Assembly (NCBI GenBank): GCA_031256375.1
Contig: JAIRQX010000025.1
Coordinates: 1 to 61,156, forward strand
Source: Deferribacteraceae bacterium
GTDB taxonomy: Bacteria; Chrysiogenota; Deferribacteres; Deferribacterales; JAISNW01
Reading direction: 5' to 3'
DNA: 61,156 nt
Shown here: in pieces, positions 1-8,400 of the stretch
Numbering within the stretch: the stretch's first letter is position 1
Layout of the letters: each line of letters starts with the position of its first letter
Translations under genes and position numbers: made by a program
The notes under the pieces: model-generated
The model's database searches: none
The model's input: the letters and a program-made list of their open reading frames with translations, nothing else
Told to the model about the DNA's origin: nothing

Positions 1-37
1 ATTCTTTTCATTAAAGATTAACCTGCGAGGTACATAG
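1..37 (+). other. Possible tail of an upstream gene (flgA by synteny)
   Basis: One frame is open from base 2 to a TAG at 35-37, reading 11 residues. In many flagellar operons flgA sits directly before flgH, so this could be the end of flgA, but the fragment is too short to recognise. Another frame ends at a TAA at 19-21, so the true frame is undecided. Confidence 0.2.
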
Positions 38-40
38 AGT

Positions 41-772
41 ATGTGGGAAGAAATCATAAAAAAAGCGTTAATTTTGGCAACAGCGGCGTTATTTGCCGGC
101 TGCGGCGCTAAACAGGCGGCGCCTATCTCTGCCGACATCCCTTCCGGTGGTTATAAGAAGGAGATGGAAGAGTATGAAAGGGAACAGTCAATGAAAAAAC
201 CCACCCCGTCTTTGTGGGCTGATGTAGGCAGTCACGGGACAATATTCCTTGATTACAAAGCCCGTCTTATAGGAGATGTTGTTATTGTAAGAATCGTGGA
301 ATCCGCATCAGCAAATAACTCCAATAATACCAGTACAGGCAAAACTTCGGATTACAACGCCTCTATCACAAGTATCCTCGGGTTACCCACAAATCTTGGC
401 ATTGATAACTTTCTGAATACCGGCAGACCTTTTGATCCCACAATAGGGGCATCTACAAGCAATTCATTCTCCGGTCAGGGAAGTAAAGCAAGATCGGACA
501 GCATTTCAGCAACTATTGCCGCAAGAGTAGTTGAGATTCTCCCTTCAGGCAACCTTTTAATAGAAGGGCAAAGGGAGATTATAGTTGATCAGGAAAAACA
601 GACAATCGCCATAAAAGGGATGATACGTCAAAAAGATATAGACGCAAACAATACTGTTCCTTCTACAGCGATAGCAGACGCGCAGATTCGCTACTACGGG
701 GACGGCGTCATATCGGACGCTAACCGCAAGGGCTGGCTTGCCACCTTTATAGACTGGATATGGCCATTTTAG
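41..772 (+). CDS. flgH: Flagellar L-ring lipoprotein FlgH
   Basis: FlgH forms the outer-membrane L-ring bushing around the flagellar rod. The 243-residue product starts with a lipoprotein signal whose lipobox (LFAGC) puts the acylated cysteine near residue 21. The family pattern follows: a segment on suppressing rotor friction (GDVVIVRIVESASANN), a glycine/serine-rich middle and a conserved C-terminal part with VVEILPSGNLLIEG and IADAQIRYYGDG. A GAGG at 27-30 sits ten bases before the ATG. flgI follows nine bases downstream, so this is the usual flgH-flgI-flgJ order. Length is normal for the family. The presence of an L-ring implies an outer membrane. Confidence 0.95.
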   Translation: MWEEIIKKALILATAALFAGCGAKQAAPISADIPSGGYKKEMEEYEREQSMKKPTPSLWADVGSHGTIFLDYKARLIGDVVIVRIVESASANNSNNTSTGKTSDYNASITSILGLPTNLGIDNFLNTGRPFDPTIGASTSNSFSGQGSKARSDSISATIAARVVEILPSGNLLIEGQREIIVDQEKQTIAIKGMIRQKDIDANNTVPSTAIADAQIRYYGDGVISDANRKGWLATFIDWIWPF

Positions 773-781
773 GAGTTTAAT

Positions 782-1870
782 ATGAAAAAGATATTTATAA
801 TCACATTTTTACTGGCTTTAAACATTTCCGCCAACGCAGTTGTAAAGATAAAAGATTTGGCAAATGTTGAAGGAATCAGAGAAAACCAAATATTCGGCTA
901 TGGGCTGGTAGTAGGGCTTAACGGCACCGGAGATAAAGACCAGACAAAATTTACCACCCAGTCTCTCGCAAATATGCTTGAAAGAATGGGAATCACCGTA
1001 AATAAAAACGATGTGAAAGTAAAAAACATTGCAGCGGTTATGGTTACCGCAAAACTGCCTCCGTTCGCCAGAGCAGGACAAACTATAGATGTAACTATTT
1101 CATCCGTTGGCGATGCAAAAAGCCTTGAAGGGGGAACACTCTTACTTACCCCGCTGTCCGCTCCTAACGGTCAGATTTACGCTACCGCACAGGGACCTAT
1201 CTCAGTCGGCGGGTTAAGCGCATCTGCGGGCGGCGCTAACGTGACCAAAAATCACCCTACGGCAGGTCGTATTCCAAACGGAGCCACAGTTGAAAAAGAG
1301 ATTGTGTTTGCTATGGATTCAGGGGCTTTTAATCTTTTTTTCAACAAATACTCTCTGTCAGACGTAATCAGCGCGAAAACCGCTATCAACACATTCATGG
1401 GCGCGGAGATAGCCAGCGTAAGCTCACCGTCAAATATAACGGTTAAAGTGCCGGGAGAGCTTTCCGGCAGTTTTTACGATTTTTTGAACTCTGTTTTATC
1501 CATTGAGATAGAACCGGAAACTTTTGCCAAAGTAATTTTGGATGAACGCACAGGTACAATAGTCATGGGTTCCGAAGTCAGAATCAGCACAGTTGCTGTG
1601 GCTCACGGAAATCTTACCATCACGGTTACCAATAATATTGAGATAAGCCAGCCGGATGCGTTTTCAATGGGACAAACAGCCGTAACACAGCAACCTGCGG
1701 TTGAAATGGCGGAAGATACAGCCAAACTTATGATTGTGCCGGAAGGGGTTACCGTAAGCGACCTAGTAAAAGCTCTTAATGCGATAGGGGTAACTCCGAG
1801 GGATCTGATTTCAATTCTTCAGGCGATAAAAGCCGCCGGCGCACTCCACGCGCAACTTGAGGTGATATAA
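782..1870 (+). CDS. flgI: Flagellar P-ring protein FlgI
   Basis: FlgI is the periplasmic P-ring subunit that, with FlgH, makes the rod bushing in the peptidoglycan layer. The 362-residue protein has a Sec signal peptide (residues 1-19, ending SANA) and then the family signature VKIKDLANVEGIRENQIFGYGLVVGLNGTGD in the mature N-terminus. The C-terminal half carries the conserved DERTGTIVMGSEVRIS and the stretch on choosing ring subunits (VSDLVKALNAIGVTPRDLISILQAIKAAGALHA). An AGGAG at 771-775 is well placed. The stop codon overlaps the start of flgJ by one base, which suggests translational coupling. Confidence 0.97.
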   Translation: MKKIFIITFLLALNISANAVVKIKDLANVEGIRENQIFGYGLVVGLNGTGDKDQTKFTTQSLANMLERMGITVNKNDVKVKNIAAVMVTAKLPPFARAGQTIDVTISSVGDAKSLEGGTLLLTPLSAPNGQIYATAQGPISVGGLSASAGGANVTKNHPTAGRIPNGATVEKEIVFAMDSGAFNLFFNKYSLSDVISAKTAINTFMGAEIASVSSPSNITVKVPGELSGSFYDFLNSVLSIEIEPETFAKVILDERTGTIVMGSEVRISTVAVAHGNLTITVTNNIEISQPDAFSMGQTAVTQQPAVEMAEDTAKLMIVPEGVTVSDLVKALNAIGVTPRDLISILQAIKAAGALHAQLEVI

Positions 1871-2256
1871 TGATTACAACAGCCGGAAGCGCCACGGCGG
1901 GACAGGCGATAGCGCAAAAAAATACCCGCACCGAAGAAGACAAGCTGAGAGAAGCGTGTCAGGGGTTTGAAGCTATATTTACGCACCAGATGCTGAAAAC
2001 CATGCGTACAGCCACTATGGACGGAGGTTTGATTAAGAAAAGCAATGCGGAAAAGATATTTACAGATATGCTTGATCAGGAGATGGCTGAAATTCAATCT
2101 AAAACCAGCCGGAACGGCATTGCAGATATGCTTTTTGAGCAACTGAAAACAACGCTTGTTAAGGAATATCCTGAAAACGGCAAAAATGGCAAAAATACGG
2201 ATCTACGCGGGTGTATGCCCCGCAGAAACGGAAATATTTTAAACAAAATAGGATAA
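1870..2256 (+). CDS. flgJ: FlgJ-like rod-binding protein, no muramidase domain
   Basis: The 128-residue product matches only the rod-binding N-terminal domain of FlgJ: ACQGFEAIFTHQMLKTMR followed by KIFTDMLDQEMAEIQS and GIADMLFEQL. This part caps and helps assemble the proximal rod. The peptidoglycan hydrolase domain found in enterobacterial FlgJ is absent, as in many other phyla where a separate hydrolase does this job. The last 25 or so residues (KNGKNGKNTDLRG and onward) look unconserved. The ATG overlaps the flgI stop (TAATG), so it is probably translated by coupling. Length agrees with the short FlgJ class. Confidence 0.88.
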   Translation: MITTAGSATAGQAIAQKNTRTEEDKLREACQGFEAIFTHQMLKTMRTATMDGGLIKKSNAEKIFTDMLDQEMAEIQSKTSRNGIADMLFEQLKTTLVKEYPENGKNGKNTDLRGCMPRRNGNILNKIG

Positions 2257-2282
2257 TAAAAAAAAAATATTGAAAAAATAAC

Positions 2283-2309
2283 TAAAGTTTTGTAAAAATA
2301 GGACGATAG
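2283..2309 (+). promoter_or_regulatory. Sigma-28 (FliA) promoter for flgM
   Basis: The sequence TAAAGTTT (2283-2290), an 11-base spacer, and GACGATAG (2302-2309) fit the FliA consensus TAAAGTTT-N11-GCCGATAA with a perfect -35, exact spacing and six of eight -10 bases. It lies about 35 bases before flgM, the gene for the sigma-28 antagonist, which is a classic FliA target in other bacteria. Confidence 0.8.
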
Positions 2310-2354
2310 GAATAAAACGAATTTCTTTTTTCCGGGAAATTCGGGGAGTTTGAA

Positions 2355-2666
2355 ATGAGGATCAACGATAAGCAGTTCATCACGACAGACAAGGGTGATA
2401 AAGCTGCCGACACTAAAAAGGCGGAAGGGAAGCGCGGAGGGGAAGCGGGCAAATCGGCTTCTTTAAAAGCAACCGCTGATAGTGTTCAGTTATCATCACG
2501 CACGCGTGATATTGCGGAGATCACATTACAGCTGAAGGAAGCCTCAGAAGTACGGGAAGAACTCGTCAGTGAGCTCAGGTCCAGAATTAAAAGCGGCGAA
2601 TATCATGTTTCAGGATTTGATATCGCATCCAAAATAATGGACAAAGCGCGCAGCAGTATCTTCTAA
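2355..2666 (+). CDS. flgM: Anti-sigma-28 factor FlgM
   Basis: FlgM holds sigma-28 inactive until the hook is complete and is then exported through the flagellar secretion channel. The 103-residue product has the expected disordered, charged N-terminus (many K, E, G and A) and a conserved helical C-terminus that binds sigma: VQLSSRTRDIAEITLQL through VREELVSELRSRIKSGEYHVSGFDIASKIMDKA. The GGGGAG at 2342-2347 is a good ribosome-binding site. It stands behind its own sigma-28 promoter, giving a self-limiting loop. flgN follows within 90 bases, the same flgM-flgN pair as in enterobacteria. Confidence 0.93.
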   Translation: MRINDKQFITTDKGDKAADTKKAEGKRGGEAGKSASLKATADSVQLSSRTRDIAEITLQLKEASEVREELVSELRSRIKSGEYHVSGFDIASKIMDKARSSIF

Positions 2667-2750
2667 TCAGCGGACCCTTTAAGAGGGGCGGCCGGTACTT
2701 TTAATTCCTATTGTCCTGCATAGCTAAAAAAAAGCATGGAGGACATCATT

Positions 2751-3266
2751 ATGGAAAACATCAGACATTTGGTTGAAGTGCTCAAATCACAGGTAAGTCT
2801 GTATTCTGAGCTTTCGGAATTAATGGCGTCTGAAAAACAGGCCATTGTTTCTTGGTTAATCGAAAAAACCGTTGAAATCACAAAAAGGAAAGAAGCCCTG
2901 TTGCGCAAAGAGCGTATTCAAAGCGAAGCGCGCAATGCCCTTTTGTCTAAAATCGCTGCGGAGCAAAATGTAGCGTCGCTAAAAATATTGGATATTATTT
3001 ATGTTGCGCGGGAAAAAGCTCAAACGGCGGAAGGGGATGCAGAGGCTACAAGAATAGCGGACGAGCTTGCCGGTTTATGTGATAAGGTAACCGAACTCGT
3101 CGCTAATATTCATGCGGAAAATATTTCCCTGAAGATTCTATATGCTACAAACAACCGGCTTATAAACGATTTTTTCACACAGTCGGGTCTGACAAATGTG
3201 TCAGCCGCCGGATATGGTCCTAACGGGGGCAACAGAAGGATGTCCTCTATGCAAAGGGTCGGATAG
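2751..3266 (+). CDS. flgN: FlgN-like hook-filament junction chaperone
   Basis: FlgN is the cytoplasmic export chaperone for FlgK and FlgL. The 171-residue product is almost wholly helical and charged, with the family-like start HLVEVLKSQVSLYSELSELM and the turn EKQAIVSWLIEKTVEITKRKEALLRKE. It is placed between flgM and flgK, where FlgN is expected. I chose the ATG at 2751 because a GGAGG at 2738-2742 lies eight bases ahead; an earlier in-frame ATG at 2736 overlaps that ribosome-binding site and is unlikely. Sequence conservation in FlgN is low, so the call leans on context. Confidence 0.8.
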   Translation: MENIRHLVEVLKSQVSLYSELSELMASEKQAIVSWLIEKTVEITKRKEALLRKERIQSEARNALLSKIAAEQNVASLKILDIIYVAREKAQTAEGDAEATRIADELAGLCDKVTELVANIHAENISLKILYATNNRLINDFFTQSGLTNVSAAGYGPNGGNRRMSSMQRVG

Positions 3267-3370
3267 GCGCTGAAAATGAACGGGATAGTATTAAGCCGTG
3301 TTCCGGGCGCGCCGCTGCGCTCCTACAAAGAGCATTATAGAAGTTTCGCCTATAATTGCGGCACGTTGAG

Positions 3371-3386
3371 TGGCATATTTTTTGCG
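3371..3386 (+). promoter_or_regulatory. Sigma-54 (-24/-12) promoter for flgK-flgL-fliW-csrA
   Basis: TGGCATATTTTTTGCG matches the sigma-54 pattern TGGCAY-N6-TTGC, with exactly ten bases between the invariant GG and GC. It lies in non-coding DNA about 320 bases before flgK. In other flagellated bacteria flgK/flgL are often sigma-54 or sigma-28 dependent, so the placement is sensible. I did not locate an enhancer site. Confidence 0.7.
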
Positions 3387-3401
3387 TATGATTTTTGAGG
3401 T

Positions 3402-3447
3402 ATTAAGCCGGATTTATTCCGGCTTAATAAAGCGAAACGCTCGAGTA
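3402..3447 (+). repeat. Modular hairpin repeat, copy 1
   Basis: Begins with the hairpin TTAAGCCGGA / TCCGGCTTAA and continues with the small hairpin AGCG-AAA-CGCT and CTCGAGT. The same order is seen at 3607-3652. A variant of the motif ACGAGAG follows downstream at 3476-3482. The reverse strand of the copies encodes related peptides (RNKSGLIP), showing that they share one ancestor. Confidence 0.8.
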
Positions 3448-3606
3448 CGACCTTTGCATAAGCGAGGGGAGTTTTACGAGAGTAAAATGACAAGCGACTC
3501 CCCATCGGGGAGTCAAATTGCGAAAGCAATTTGGTGGGGTTAAGGCGCAAAGCGCCGCCCAACAAACGATAGAGCGGTAGCGATGAAGTTTGTTGCAGCA
3601 AGCGGA

Positions 3607-3694
3607 ATTAAGCCGGATTTATTCCGGCGCAATGAAGCGTTGCGCTCGAGTGTGAGCGAAGCGAACATTACGAGAGGGAAATAATTACGAGAGG
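3607..3694 (+). repeat. Modular hairpin repeat, copy 2, supplying the flgK ribosome-binding site
   Basis: Repeats the ATTAAGCCGGATTTATTCC hairpin (first 22 bases identical to copy 1), followed by GCGCAA-N7-TTGCGC and CTCGAGTGTGAGCGAA. It ends in GCGAACATTACGAGAGG, and the 11-base ATTACGAGAGG is then repeated 17 bases on (3667-3677 and 3684-3694). The second GAGG is the ribosome-binding site of flgK. The same tail precedes the DUF1385 gene at 32829. Confidence 0.8.
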
Positions 3695-3703
3695 AAAATA
3701 AAT

Positions 3704-5470
3704 ATGAGCAATTTATTATCAATGTTGTACACAGGCGTAACGGGGATTTATGCAAGTCAGGCGCAGCTTGATGTTACAGGTCACAATATAGCCAATATTA
3801 ATAACCCAAACTATTCCCGCCAGAGGGTGAATCTGGCGTCATCATTCTATCAGACGGACTCTTACGGGACTTTCGGCCGCGGCGTAAACGTAGTTGAGGT
3901 AATCCGCGTATATGATGAACTGCTTGCAAAAACCTTACGCAATGAATCATCCTCTCTTGCCTACTGGAAAAGCTCTCAGAATACCCTTGAAAGGATAAGG
4001 CTATATTTTAATGAACTGGAGCGGGGTTCAGGTCTTGGAGAGGCGTTACGCAACTATTTTAACGCATGGCAGGATTTATCCACCGCTTCAGACCACACCG
4101 ATGAATCTTATGTAAAACGCACACAGCTCCTTGCCTCTGCCACTCAGCTTGCCACACAGATACGCGATGACCGCGAAATGTTTACAAGCCTGCAGGATGA
4201 GCTGGATTACAGGCTTAAAGGTTATGTGGAAGAGATTAACACCTATGCAAAAGGGATAGCGGAACTAAACCAGAAGATAATCGGTGTGGAGGCGGGTGGA
4301 AGGTTAAATGCAAATGATTTGCGTGACCACAGAGATGCGCTTGTGAATAAAATTGCCACTCTTGCCGGGATCAACGTTGTAGAACGTCCCAACGGGGAAT
4401 TTGCCGTTTTTGTCGGAGGCGAGCCTATAGTGGACGGAGGAAGATCATTTGAGCTGACAATAGAAAAAAATCCCGCCAACGGCAATCATTACGACATAGT
4501 ATGGAATAATGGAGATTACTTCAGCAAAGGTTCCGTGATTACTAACAACATTTACGGAGGGGTAATTCAGGCAGATATCAAAATGCGAGATGAGATAATA
4601 AACGGGTATATATCTGAACTTGACAGTATGGCGCATACCCTTGTCTATGAAACAAACAAGGTTCATGTTTCCGGGCAGGGGCTTGTACGCTACGACAACC
4701 TTGTATCAACCAACGCGGTAGTAAACCCTGAATACTGGCTAAATCATGAACCCGGGATATTTCCTTATGAAGTTAAAGCCGGAACGTTTCAGATTCATAT
4801 TTATGACGAAAGCGATCCTGATAACAAGGTTTTGATGACCACCTATAACATAGAGATAGACCCTGCCAAAGATACCCTTAACGGTGTAGCGGAAAAAATT
4901 TCCGGCGCTGACGGCAGCTTGGGGGGCGGAATAATTGAAGCCACCACAAACAGAGACGGCACTGTAAAAATTAAGGTAGCCAGCGGATATACATTCTCTT
5001 TTGGCGATGATACATCCGATTTTCTGATAGCGGCGGGCTTTAATAACTTTTTTCAGGGAACAAACGCCTCGGATATTAAAGTTGACAGCCATATTGAAGA
5101 CAACCCTCAATTTATAGCGGCATCCAAAGGCGACGCCCCGGGGGATAACAGAAACGCCCTTTCCATGATAGAGGTAAAATATACAAAAGCAACTGTTGGA
5201 AACAATATAACCATAGAAGAATTTTACGGTTACTTTGTCGGGCAACTCGCGACGGATAAACAGCAGGTAGATATATTTGTCATTACAAAACAGATGACGT
5301 ACACCCAGTTCTCCGACAAAATGGAACAGATAAAAGGCGTTTCCATGGAAGAGGAACAGATCAACCTCATTCAGTTTCAGCGCGTTTTACAGGCAAATTC
5401 CAGATATATTAACGCAATAGATGAGATGTTGCATCTGATTGTGAATAATCTTGGTTTGGTAGGGAGATAA
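3704..5470 (+). CDS. flgK: Flagellar hook-associated protein 1 FlgK
   Basis: FlgK is the first hook-filament junction protein, exported with the help of FlgN. The 588-residue product has the typical N-terminus SMLYTGVTGIYASQAQLDVTGHNIANINNPNYSRQ split into conserved pieces, and a C-terminal helix (EEEQINLIQFQRVLQANSRYINAIDEMLHLIVNN) that forms the core of the junction. The central part (about residues 190-500) is a variable outer domain. The ATG is preceded by GAGG at 3691-3694, which lies inside a repeat. flgL begins five bases after the stop. Expression probably comes from the sigma-54-like promoter at 3371. Confidence 0.96.
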   Translation: MSNLLSMLYTGVTGIYASQAQLDVTGHNIANINNPNYSRQRVNLASSFYQTDSYGTFGRGVNVVEVIRVYDELLAKTLRNESSSLAYWKSSQNTLERIRLYFNELERGSGLGEALRNYFNAWQDLSTASDHTDESYVKRTQLLASATQLATQIRDDREMFTSLQDELDYRLKGYVEEINTYAKGIAELNQKIIGVEAGGRLNANDLRDHRDALVNKIATLAGINVVERPNGEFAVFVGGEPIVDGGRSFELTIEKNPANGNHYDIVWNNGDYFSKGSVITNNIYGGVIQADIKMRDEIINGYISELDSMAHTLVYETNKVHVSGQGLVRYDNLVSTNAVVNPEYWLNHEPGIFPYEVKAGTFQIHIYDESDPDNKVLMTTYNIEIDPAKDTLNGVAEKISGADGSLGGGIIEATTNRDGTVKIKVASGYTFSFGDDTSDFLIAAGFNNFFQGTNASDIKVDSHIEDNPQFIAASKGDAPGDNRNALSMIEVKYTKATVGNNITIEEFYGYFVGQLATDKQQVDIFVITKQMTYTQFSDKMEQIKGVSMEEEQINLIQFQRVLQANSRYINAIDEMLHLIVNNLGLVGR

Positions 5471-5475
5471 AAATT

Positions 5476-8400
5476 ATGAGTATGCGAATAACATTCCAGT
5501 GTCAGTCACTTCGTTATCAGGAGGGGATACGTCAGTCTTTTAACGATCTTTTGACTGCCAGCGATAAGGTTATAAAAGAGAGACTTTTGTTAAACCCCGA
5601 ATCCTCCCCATCAAACTATGTAATGGCGTACTCCATGCAGCGCACATTAGACGATATGGAAAGATTCACTAAAAACGCCCAGTATGCTGACGGCTGGCTA
5701 TCTAACACTGATAACGCAATACAGGGAGTTATTGATTTAATCAGCCAAGTGCGTAATAATCTTGCCCTAAACGGAAATAACGGCTATCACAGCTCTGAAA
5801 GCCTTATGGCGCTTGCGGGAGAAGTTCTGCAAAGATATTATCAGCTTTTTGATTTTGGCAATACAAAGTATCAGGGGCACTACATATTCGGCGGTTTTCA
5901 GACCAATACTGTGCCGTTCGGAAGCAAACCCAACAATATCTCCGGATTGTCACAGATTTACGGAGCCGGCGGCGAAGTTCTGGCAAGAGACGTTTTTAAT
6001 GATCTGCCGGAGCTGAAAACCGGCGACTACACCGTAGAGGTTACCATAAAAGGGGATACAGGCTATATGACCCTTTATGATAAATACGGCAATAAGATGC
6101 TGCTTGACTCTAACGGTTCTGACGAATCAGTAAAAGGGGGGAACAGCGTTTCAGAAACAATATCGTTTAAGCTGGAACCTAACGTGGTTGTAAATACCGG
6201 GCGCGGGATCGCCGTTAAAATGCCGGCGGATATTTCCGCAGGGTTGAAATACTCATTCAAATACGAGTCCGGCACAACTGCAACATACTACGGAGACAAC
6301 GGGCAAATTGCAAATAAGATCGGTTTTAATCAGGATGTCATCACAAATATTACCGGAAATCAGCTTCTGCTTTCGGCAAGTAAGGTAATAAAAGGCAGCC
6401 AGTACAATACTGTAAACGGCGTATCGCTGACGCCGAGTACACTTTTTAGTCAGATTACGGGAGCCAACTCAAGTCTGGGAGATTCTATACGCGTATCAGG
6501 CTCCGATCACAACGGCATCCCTGTAGGAGTTGCCAAAGTACAGGGAACTGCGGGAGTTAACCTGAATATGCTGTATGCGTCCAAAGAGGAGCGTACCTTT
6601 ACCCTAGGTTATGCCGGAAAATATTATCAGATAGAAGTTCCGGCAAAAGGGTATAAAGATATGGACGAGCTGATTTACACCATTAACGGTCAGCTTGCCA
6701 CAGCCGCGTACGTTGGTTCTCAGGATCTGGACAACTATTCAAGCTCCGATGATATGGAAATTAAGCATAATTTTGACATCAACGCGTGGACAACCGTAAA
6801 TTCAGGCGGTCAGCTGGATCTTACATCACAGATTAAAGCAATCTCTGACGGCGACCGGCTGTGCTTTGTAACCACCGATACAGGCAACCATACATCCCTC
6901 TCTGTAACCGGCTTTAAATATAACACGATGGGGTTTGATGACAAGACTGTCGCAGCTTTCGGGAAAGATACCATTTTTGAGATAGGGTATGATTTTGCTG
7001 AAAACGGTTTAAATACAATTTTTACGACACACGCTAATATAAGCGCTACCGGTACGGTGTCGTTTTTCATAAACGGAGAATATGTCCGGATTAATGGATT
7101 TAATCCCGGCAACACCCTTGAGGAAAATGAACTGCTGTTTGACAATGCTCTCCGGCAGGCGGGATTTGGTTTCACTGTAACGGCTAAATTGACGGAAACA
7201 ACCCCCGGCGTTTATGACGTCACTTTTACAATGCAAAATGTCAATTTAGACAGGAATACCCATCTTGCGACTATGTTTCATAACCCGTTGGGAATTTCTG
7301 ATTATCAGTGCGGGCAGGTTCCCTCCAATATAACCTCATGGCAAAAAGAGCATAATGTGGGCGATTTTATGAACTTCATTAAATCTCTTTATGATGATGC
7401 AGTGGATGTTTCTATTGTGGACGGGCGACTTGTGGTAAGCGATATACGCACCGGCGCAAGCCGTTTGACAATGAATATAACTGAAAATAATCAGGGGATA
7501 GGTTTGCCTATAGTTGACCAATTTACCAAAGTAACGGGCAAATATGAAGGTAACAAGGATGATCACTGGGATTTAAGGCTGAACATGACGCATAATGCCG
7601 ATGGTACGCGCACGGCATATATAGAGGTATGGGACAAAAACGGCACAAAAATAATTGATAAAACGGTGAATAACTATTATGGGCAGGAGATAGAGTTGCG
7701 TCATGGCGTAAAACTTGTTCTGGACGATATGAGCGTGCCGTCAGGAGGTTCAGCTACAAAAATTTTCCAGTTGGATCTTAAAGCGGGAGCCGCTCTTAAC
7801 TTTGGAGATATGAATGTAGCTTCAGAGGGGGACAATGCCAATGCTTTCACTTCGCTTATGAATTTATACAATGCGATGCAAAACGGTTTTTACCTTTGGG
7901 GCGCGGGGGAACCCAGCGCATGGCATATTGATTCCGGCTTTAACTCTACCGCAATCCCGTACTTTGATGACAGCTTTTTCAGCGGCAACTTTAACGCTTT
8001 ATGGAAATATCAGGTAGAACCCAATGGGGGCAAGACTGATTTATATCTGCAAAAAGAGTTCACGCAAAGGTTAGGGCAATTACAGTTTATCAACAACACG
8101 GTAACAACTCTGGATTTTACCATACGGCTTTACGACAACGTAACTCAAACAATGACAGCGCATTCAGTTTCGGTTAACCTTACGGGTGTTACAAACAGCG
8201 CCGAGATGACACAGGCTATAATGGACGCCATAAATAACAATCCTGTTTTATATAATGAGAAGATACATGTAACTATTGAGAACGGACAGGTAGTATTTCA
8301 CTCCGGTTCAGGCGCAAAAAATATCTCTGTTGTTCCCGCGGATGAAAAAGATGTTTATATGATGGGGATAGATAATCAGCGGATAAACAGATCGCTCGGG

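Larger units (their letters stand above)
3267..3703 (+). other. Gene-free, hairpin-rich leader before flgK
   Basis: This 437-base gap has no convincing gene. It carries a sigma-54-like promoter (3371-3386) and then a chain of short perfect hairpins: 3403-3427 (10-bp stem, TTTAT loop), 3472-3487 (GAGA loop), 3496-3514 (8-bp stem, ATC loop), 3514-3533 (8-bp stem, GAAA tetraloop), 3544-3556 (AAA loop), 3560-3595 (8-bp stem, long loop), 3612-3628 and 3627-3645. Several belong to a repeated module found again at 32767-32828. If transcription starts near 3398, flgK has an untranslated leader of about 300 nt. Confidence 0.75.

Noticed and set aside
3276-3398. A 40-codon + strand frame after flgN
   Set aside because: It has no good ribosome-binding site, and a sigma-54-like promoter lies inside it; composition is not convincing.
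3487-3543. An 18-codon frame after the first repeat module (ATG after ACGAGAGTAAA)
   Set aside because: It is made of two perfect hairpins, has no conserved product, and is better seen as RNA structure.
3350-3755. Two - strand frames of 71-83 codons with the shared peptide RNKSGLIP
   Set aside because: They are made by the repeated hairpin module read backwards, not by genes.
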